A program made the translations under genes and the position numbers. From JBGPBY01 sp041481485 (GTDB lineage Bacteria > Acidobacteriota > Terriglobia > 20CM-2-55-15), in NCBI GenBank assembly GCA_041481485.1, contig JBGPBY010000024.1, forward strand, positions 1-25,665: a stretch of DNA of 25,665 bases. Reading direction: 5' to 3'. Every line of letters begins with the position of its first letter. Positions within the stretch are counted from its first letter, which is position 1. This document shows positions 20,927-25,665 of this stretch, piece by piece. The notes below the pieces were generated by a model. It saw nothing but the letters and a program-made list of their open reading frames with translations. It ran no database searches and was not told the DNA's origin.

Positions 20927-23900
20927 TCAGAACTTGAGCTTGACTCCAACCTGAATCTGCCTTGGATCCGACGCCGATGTGAAGGCCAGAGGCGCGCTCG
21001 GCGGCAATGCCGGATTCCCTGCCACATGGCTGCTGGTCAGCGTCGCATTTCCCACAATATTATTGACTCCCGAATAGTTCACCCGGTTAAACAAGTTGAA
21101 CGCGTCAATCACGCCTTCGATCCGAAAACGGTCTCCTGGGAAATGATAGTCTTTGGCCAGCCGCAGATTCAAACTAGCGTATCCCGGCCCTTGTCCGGTG
21201 TTGCGTCCCGCCGCGAATGGCCGGTCCGTATTGGCCTGGGTGTCTCCATTCGCGTCGAAACCCAGCAGCAGATTGAACGGATGGCCGTCTGAAAGCGTCA
21301 GCACCGGAGATATCGTCATTCCTGAAAAGATCTTACTCATCGGCATTCCACGCTCAAGCGGAGACTGAAACACGCCGCTAAAGACAAGGCGCTGCCGCTG
21401 GTCGAACGTGGAAAGCCCCCGGTCACCGCGCAAATTCAGCTGGTTCGCAGCCTGCAAATCCGAATTGAAATCCGTTGTGTCATCGATCGTCTTGGACAAC
21501 GTATAGGAAGCCTGCAGCTGATAGTAACGGCCAACGCGTTTCGTCAGATTCAGCGTGAGGCCGTGATAAATCGATCCCGCCGATGTTTCCACGCGATTGT
21601 CCTGCAGAATCTGAGGATTGATCCGGCCAAAAACCGGCCCAAACGCATTGGTCCCAGTCTGTTTAATATTCACATTCCGAGAGCGGATCAGCTTGACGCC
21701 CCGATTTCCAAGATACATTGCGCTGAAATTGAATCCCGATAATTCCCGTTCCATGCCAAGACTGAACTGCTGGCCGTAGGGATTCACGATGCCGGGATCG
21801 GCTGAAAACAGCACCGGCGGCGTCACTCCGGGAACAATCCCCAACGATGCGAGATCGGCCGGAGCAATTGTCCGGTTCCCCAGGACTCCGTTCGACCGGA
21901 TCAGATTCCACACATGCGCCGGAGTTACCGTCCCTCCCGCAACCGGTAAGCCCGACAGCGGAACAAACACCTGTGCGATCTGCCGGCCATTCAACACGTG
22001 GCCGATAAAGGCGATCGCCTCATAAATCGGAGCAAAATAGATGCCGTATCCACCGCGCACCAATGTCTTTTTCATCGGACTGAATGCGAAGCCTACCCGC
22101 GGCGCAACGTTGTTCTTATCCCGATGTATCGGAGGAGGCTGCAATTCGATGTCATAACGGATGCCAAGATCCACAGAGAAATTCGCTTTCACACGATAGT
22201 GGTCCGTCACATAGGCGGAGAACTGCTTGTTCTGCGACTTTGAATGCGGATCGCCAAACCCTTGCTGGTACACCAACGGCAATCCCAGATTGAATGCCTG
22301 AAGCGATGAAATCGGTGTGGCTATATTGGAAGCCTGCCCCGGAATCGACGTTGCCAGTCCCGCCGCGGTTCCCGATCCTCCAATGGAGTCGATGATTGCC
22401 GACAATGGCACCGCCTCACCGAAAATAAATCTCCCGCCGAGAAATACTTCCGTCGATGCGTCGAGCGGAATCACGTTCGCGTCTCCCCCGAATTTCAACA
22501 CATGATTGCCGGCCACGAACGTGAAGTTATCCAGCAATTGGAAGCGTTTCTCGATCCGCAACGATGGAAGAAAGAATCCTCGTCCGTATCCGACTAAACC
22601 GTTGATCGTCACTTCCGGGCCGATACTGTCCGCCGGCGTAACGTCGTACTGGCGTCTGGCGAACTGCAACCGGACTTCGTTGACACGATTTACACCTAGG
22701 TAGGAGGTGCCGCCGGTAGCAATCGTCAGATCGCGAATGTGATAGTCCGAAGCGCGCGATGGCGCCTTCATTCCTCCGAATGCATCACCGCTCGTATTGG
22801 TTTCCGTCCATGTCATGCGGCCGAACAGCCGGTTCGATCCGTTCAACGAATGATCGAGACGAAGCGACGCCGTATGACTGTCGTTCCGATATGGAAAGAT
22901 TCCACTGCTGCCGAGGAGGAGTTCTGTTGTTGCGGGATACAGATTCGTGGAGTTTGGAGTGGCTGACGTCGACAGGACGCTCCGGAGTTGATTCCCCAGG
23001 GCGATCGAGGAAGGAGATCCGCTCGCGCTCAAAGCCTGGATCAACTCCCCTTGCGAGGCCGACGGCTCAAAGAACTTCGTATTTTCCAGAAACGTGACAA
23101 ACCGGGATTCCCGCTGCCGCAAACCTTCGTACGACGCAAAGAAAAACGAACGGCCCCTGCGAATCGGACCGCCCAGAGTGGTTCCTGCCTGCAGACGGGA
23201 AAACGGCGGATCGGCAGCGGCGCCATTGGCTCCGAATGCAAATGGGTTGCGTGCATCGAGCGATTGGTTGCGAACGAACGAAAATGCACTGCCGTGCCAG
23301 TTATCGGTTCCGGACTTCGAAACAATATTGATCACGCCGCCGGACGCGCGGCCGAATTCAGCGGAATAGTTGGAGCGGTTGATCTGGAACTCCTGTACTG
23401 CCTCCTGACTGAGCGTCGAGCGTTCGGCGGCCACGGCATCGTCGTTGTTGTCCACGCCATCCACGGTGACGCTGTTGGAGCGGCCGCTTTGACCGAGAAA
23501 GGAAAGCTTCGAAGTCGGCGCCTGCGGGAGGGTAAAAGCCGCACTCGTTCCGGCATCGCTGACGCCGGATGTCAGCAAAGCGAAATCCAGAAAGTTCCTC
23601 TGATTGATGGGAAGGTTATCGATCAGTATTCCGGTGATCGTATCGGACTGCTGCGTCTTTTCCCGCTCCAGGATTGAGGAATCATACTCCACGAGAATCT
23701 CCGTTTTCGTTCCCGCAATTTCCATCAGGGACTTCAGTTCCACGCTTTCTCCAACCGTTACCGGAACCGGACTGACAGTCTGGGTCACAAAACCGGCGCG
23801 CTCGACACGAACTTCGTAGTTGCCGGGCTGAACCGCGAGGAAATACCAGTTCCCCGATGGATCGGAGACGGCACTTCTGAACAGACCCGTGCCTTCCCGG

Positions 23901-24055
23901 GTGAGACGGACTTGAACTCCTTCCATCACGTTGCCATGCAGGTCCCGGACGACTCCTGTGATATCGCCGGAAGACATTTGCGATTGCGCCAGGGAGTGGG
24001 AAGTGACGATCAGGATCAATAGAAACGGAAGAACTGCGAAAGCCTTTCGCTTCAT
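20927..24055 (-). CDS. TonB-dependent receptor, Oar-like, with carboxypeptidase-regulatory N-domain
   Basis: This 1042-aa outer-membrane beta-barrel protein has a signal peptide, MKRKAFAVLPFLLILIVTSH. A carboxypeptidase-regulatory domain spans about 30-112 (GDITGVVRDLHGNVMEGVQV, NYEVRVERAGFV). The plug region spans about 120-260 (NLPINQRNFLDFALLTSGV, SVTVDGVDNND, SAEFGRASGGVINIVSKSGT). The rest is an extended barrel ending in LKF, with a terminal Phe typical of barrel assembly. Substrate unknown. It starts 2 bases after the stop of the Fur-rubrerythrin gene, so transport is likely tied to metal- or redox-responsive control. The ATG at 24055 is preferred over a TTG at 24061. This receptor type is greatly expanded in Acidobacteria. 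Confidence 0.93.
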   Translation of the reverse strand: MKRKAFAVLPFLLILIVTSHSLAQSQMSSGDITGVVRDLHGNVMEGVQVRLTREGTGLFRSAVSDPSGNWYFLAVQPGNYEVRVERAGFVTQTVSPVPVTVGESVELKSLMEIAGTKTEILVEYDSSILEREKTQQSDTITGILIDNLPINQRNFLDFALLTSGVSDAGTSAAFTLPQAPTSKLSFLGQSGRSNSVTVDGVDNNDDAVAAERSTLSQEAVQEFQINRSNYSAEFGRASGGVINIVSKSGTDNWHGSAFSFVRNQSLDARNPFAFGANGAAADPPFSRLQAGTTLGGPIRRGRSFFFASYEGLRQRESRFVTFLENTKFFEPSASQGELIQALSASGSPSSIALGNQLRSVLSTSATPNSTNLYPATTELLLGSSGIFPYRNDSHTASLRLDHSLNGSNRLFGRMTWTETNTSGDAFGGMKAPSRASDYHIRDLTIATGGTSYLGVNRVNEVRLQFARRQYDVTPADSIGPEVTINGLVGYGRGFFLPSLRIEKRFQLLDNFTFVAGNHVLKFGGDANVIPLDASTEVFLGGRFIFGEAVPLSAIIDSIGGSGTAAGLATSIPGQASNIATPISSLQAFNLGLPLVYQQGFGDPHSKSQNKQFSAYVTDHYRVKANFSVDLGIRYDIELQPPPIHRDKNNVAPRVGFAFSPMKKTLVRGGYGIYFAPIYEAIAFIGHVLNGRQIAQVFVPLSGLPVAGGTVTPAHVWNLIRSNGVLGNRTIAPADLASLGIVPGVTPPVLFSADPGIVNPYGQQFSLGMERELSGFNFSAMYLGNRGVKLIRSRNVNIKQTGTNAFGPVFGRINPQILQDNRVETSAGSIYHGLTLNLTKRVGRYYQLQASYTLSKTIDDTTDFNSDLQAANQLNLRGDRGLSTFDQRQRLVFSGVFQSPLERGMPMSKIFSGMTISPVLTLSDGHPFNLLLGFDANGDTQANTDRPFAAGRNTGQGPGYASLNLRLAKDYHFPGDRFRIEGVIDAFNLFNRVNYSGVNNIVGNATLTSSHVAGNPALPPSAPLAFTSASDPRQIQVGVKLKF

Positions 24056-24057
24056 AA

Positions 24058-25002
24058 TCAACGGCCCTCAGAAACGGCTTTGTACTCCTTCAAGAGCATC
24101 TTGATATGCAGTTGCTCTTCCCTGGCGATTTCCATGAAAACCTTGCGGCTGCTGGAATCGCTGAGTTGTTCTGCAAAATCCTTGAAGAATCGATGCGAGC
24201 GCCGTTCCAGCCGCATCGCAATGTTGAGGGCCTCGATCTCGGTCGTGTCGTCGTGAACCTGCATGCGAAGCAGGTCCTTCTGGGGAATCAACTCCTGAGC
24301 GACTTTGCGGTTCACCGGCAATCGGGCCGGCTCCCGCTTCAACCACTCGTTCTCCTGAATCAGATTCTGATACTCCTTCTGAAGCCTCCTCAGGTGTTCG
24401 GACTCTTCCGCGGCGAGCCGTTGAAACATGCGGCGTCCGTTATCGTCGCGCGTCTTCTTCGACGCATTGGTATAAAACGTAACTCCAAGACGTTCGATAT
24501 TCAATGTCACTTCCATGGCGTCGCGTATAATCGCTTTTTCTGCCCGTTCTTTTTCGGAAAGAATGGCGGATTTCGCTTCCTCACGCCGGCAGCTCTTGCA
24601 CAATCCGGAAATGACATATCGGCTGTAGCGTTCCTCAAAGGAATGCTCCGAGGTGATCTGCCCAATCAGCTTTTCAATTCTTCGTGACGGAAACTCGACG
24701 TTCCTCCGGCACGCATTGCAGACAAAATGGAGATGATTCGGCTGCTTCTCGACAGCCTCATAACATGTCGTGCCGCGAAGCTTCGACTGGCGAATCAATC
24801 CCGCACCCAGCAGGATCTTGAGAGTTCGATAAATCGTGGCCATTCCAATGCGATGTCCCTTGCCCAACAGATGATCTCGAATCGCTTCAACCGATGGATG
24901 GTCGTCCGATTCCATGAGGATGTTCCAGATCAACGCGCGCTGAGACGTGTTTTTAAGGTTCTTTTGTGCCAGAAGGTCACGTAACTCTTTGCGCGGCTTC
25001 AT
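24058..25002 (-). CDS. Fur-family repressor fused to a rubrerythrin-like di-iron domain
   Basis: This is a 314-aa, two-domain protein. Residues 1-145 are Fur/PerR: the winged helix (SQRALIWNILMESDDHPSVE, ATIYRTLKILLGAGLI), the HLHFVCNAC segment with His90 and His92, and two structural-zinc pairs, Cys95/Cys98 and Cys135/Cys138. After a charged linker, residues about 155-314 form a four-helix ferritin-like domain with Glu170, EESEH (199-203), Glu266 and EEQLH (295-299), the ExxH pairs that bind a di-iron centre. Known: Fur proteins repress uptake or peroxide genes, and rubrerythrins reduce peroxide. Inferred: one polypeptide senses and consumes peroxide, or stores iron, while controlling the receptor operon it heads. 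A TATAAT element lies just upstream. Confidence 0.92.
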   Translation of the reverse strand: MKPRKELRDLLAQKNLKNTSQRALIWNILMESDDHPSVEAIRDHLLGKGHRIGMATIYRTLKILLGAGLIRQSKLRGTTCYEAVEKQPNHLHFVCNACRRNVEFPSRRIEKLIGQITSEHSFEERYSRYVISGLCKSCRREEAKSAILSEKERAEKAIIRDAMEVTLNIERLGVTFYTNASKKTRDDNGRRMFQRLAAEESEHLRRLQKEYQNLIQENEWLKREPARLPVNRKVAQELIPQKDLLRMQVHDDTTEIEALNIAMRLERRSHRFFKDFAEQLSDSSSRKVFMEIAREEQLHIKMLLKEYKAVSEGR

Positions 25003-25010
25003 TGGCCCCG

Positions 25011-25018
25011 ATTATACT
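25011..25018. promoter_or_regulatory. Overlapping divergent -10 elements between the Fur-fusion gene and the TlpA-like gene
   Basis: ATTATACT reads TATAAT on the minus strand (25011-25016), 8 bases before the Fur-fusion ATG, and TATACT on the plus strand (25013-25018), 27 bases before the TlpA ATG. On the plus strand a TTGCGC sits 18 bases upstream as a possible -35. The minus-strand -35 is unclear, and the spacing implies a very short leader. The two genes may share control. Confidence 0.45.
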
Positions 25019-25045
25019 AGTCTGGATACAGCCATGAGGGACGTC

Positions 25046-25603
25046 ATGCAAAAAATCGTATTGATTGCGGGACTCGCGATCGTTGTCGTAATTTTCGCCC
25101 GTAACACTTCGCCGCCGCCCGCCAGGATCGTCCCGATGCCGGCCTTCGATCTGGTGAACGTCAATGGCGGCAGTCTTAAGTCGAGTGAACTGCGTGGCAA
25201 AGTCGTCGTTGTGGACTTCTGGGCTTCCTGGTGCGAACCCTGCAAATCGGAAATACCCAAGTACAACAAGCTTGTCGAATCCATGGCTGGCAAGGATTTT
25301 CAAATGATCGGATATGCCGTGGAATCCGGAGATCTGGACGATGTAAGAAAGTCCGCCGGAGAGCTTGGAATCCGTTACCCGGTCGTGATGGGCACCGATG
25401 AGGTAACCGAAGCGTTTGGAAACGCCCGTGGATTGCCGACAACGTTCCTGGTTGGTAAAGACGGAAAAATTTACAAAACTATTGTGGGAGCTCCCGTGGG
25501 CAAGATCGAACAACTGGCAAAAGATATTGAGGAGTTGTTGAGCGTCCCGTATACGGCGTCATCCGAACCTGCACCGAAGCAGTTCTCTTCCTTGGCGCGA
25601 TGA
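25046..25603 (+). CDS. Membrane-anchored TlpA/ResA-like thioredoxin
   Basis: This 185-aa protein has an N-terminal signal-anchor, MQKIVLIAGLAIVVVIFA (1-18), and a thioredoxin fold on the outer side of the inner membrane. The active site is WCEPC (Cys63, Cys66) after VVDFWAS, with the cis-proline loop GLPTTFLVG (Pro131) and an AhpC/TSA-type strand order. It probably reduces disulfides of exported proteins, for example in cytochrome c maturation. The ATG at 25046 is chosen because GAGGGA lies 4 bases upstream; ATG 25034 is the alternative. It is divergent from the Fur-rubrerythrin gene, which suggests shared redox control. The short C-terminal tail after residue 165 is not conserved fold. Confidence 0.92.
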   Translation: MQKIVLIAGLAIVVVIFARNTSPPPARIVPMPAFDLVNVNGGSLKSSELRGKVVVVDFWASWCEPCKSEIPKYNKLVESMAGKDFQMIGYAVESGDLDDVRKSAGELGIRYPVVMGTDEVTEAFGNARGLPTTFLVGKDGKIYKTIVGAPVGKIEQLAKDIEELLSVPYTASSEPAPKQFSSLAR

Positions 25604-25627
25604 TATTCATCATTTAGGAGCGATCTG

Positions 25628-25665
25628 TCAAGAAATCCCTCTCCCAACGGGAGAGGGTGGCCGAA
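25628..25665. repeat. Hairpin repeat at right window end
   Basis: This is the inverted partner of 10-47, with 37 of 38 bases matching. It holds the CCCTCTCCC/GGGAGAGGG hairpin and lies 25 bases after the TlpA-like stop, where it may also help to end transcription. Confidence 0.85.

Noticed and set aside
24947..25045. N-terminal extension of the TlpA-like protein
   Set aside because: It would overlap the Fur-fusion start and lacks a ribosome site. ATG 25046 has GAGGGA and gives a clean signal-anchor.

Overview
The window looks like a soil- or sediment-type Acidobacteriota chromosome segment. This is inferred from gene content, not from a marker gene. The pointers are a very long Oar-like TonB-dependent receptor with an N-terminal carboxypeptidase-regulatory domain, a BlaI/M56-peptidase pair whose sensor part is made of the same kind of domain, a secreted DUF1080 protein, a free-standing secreted carboxypeptidase-regulatory protein, and many dispersed palindromic intergenic repeats. 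Both ends of the window carry the same 38-base hairpin repeat in opposite orientation, so it is probably a complete contig broken at repeats.

Layout, left to right. (1) 105-3067, minus strand: a tightly overlapping set of ketosynthase, SAM methyltransferase and FAD oxidoreductase, which looks like a small polyketide or fatty-acid-derived pathway. Its upstream side is interrupted by a 303-base palindromic element (3101-3403). (2) 3419-5101, plus strand: trxA and purA behind a TTGACA promoter. (3) 5230-7498, minus strand: a four-gene unit of a membrane protein, an ECF sigma factor, a small two-helix membrane protein and a PepSY transmembrane protein. (4) 7743-8994, plus strand: a secreted DUF1080 protein and a small CxC protein behind a sigma-54-like site. 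(5) 9076-11945, plus strand: a BlaI repressor and an M56 membrane protease, overlapping by ATGA. (6) 12115-12683: two convergent small hypothetical genes.

(7) 12713-19607 is a decayed integrative island. A 44-base copy of the 3' half of tRNA-Lys marks its left end; the intact tRNA-Lys and a tyrosine-integrase remnant mark its right end. Inside are two paralogous 70-75 aa proteins, several very small or overlapping ORFs, an insertion-sequence relic, repeats, a secreted carboxypeptidase-regulatory protein and a chimeric pseudopilin-like protein.

(8) 19687-25002, minus strand: an operon of a Fur-family repressor fused to a rubrerythrin-like di-iron domain, a TonB-dependent receptor and a TPR lipoprotein-like or periplasmic protein. 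A membrane-anchored TlpA-type thioredoxin is divergent from it (25046-25603). This operon suggests metal- or peroxide-responsive control of outer-membrane uptake. The PepSY/ECF unit may be a second iron-related module.

The most unusual items are the Fur-rubrerythrin fusion operon, the tRNA-Lys island with its duplicated small genes and chimeric pseudopilin, and the long palindromic element that shares its ends with the insertion-sequence relic. No CRISPR array, rRNA or complete transposon was seen.
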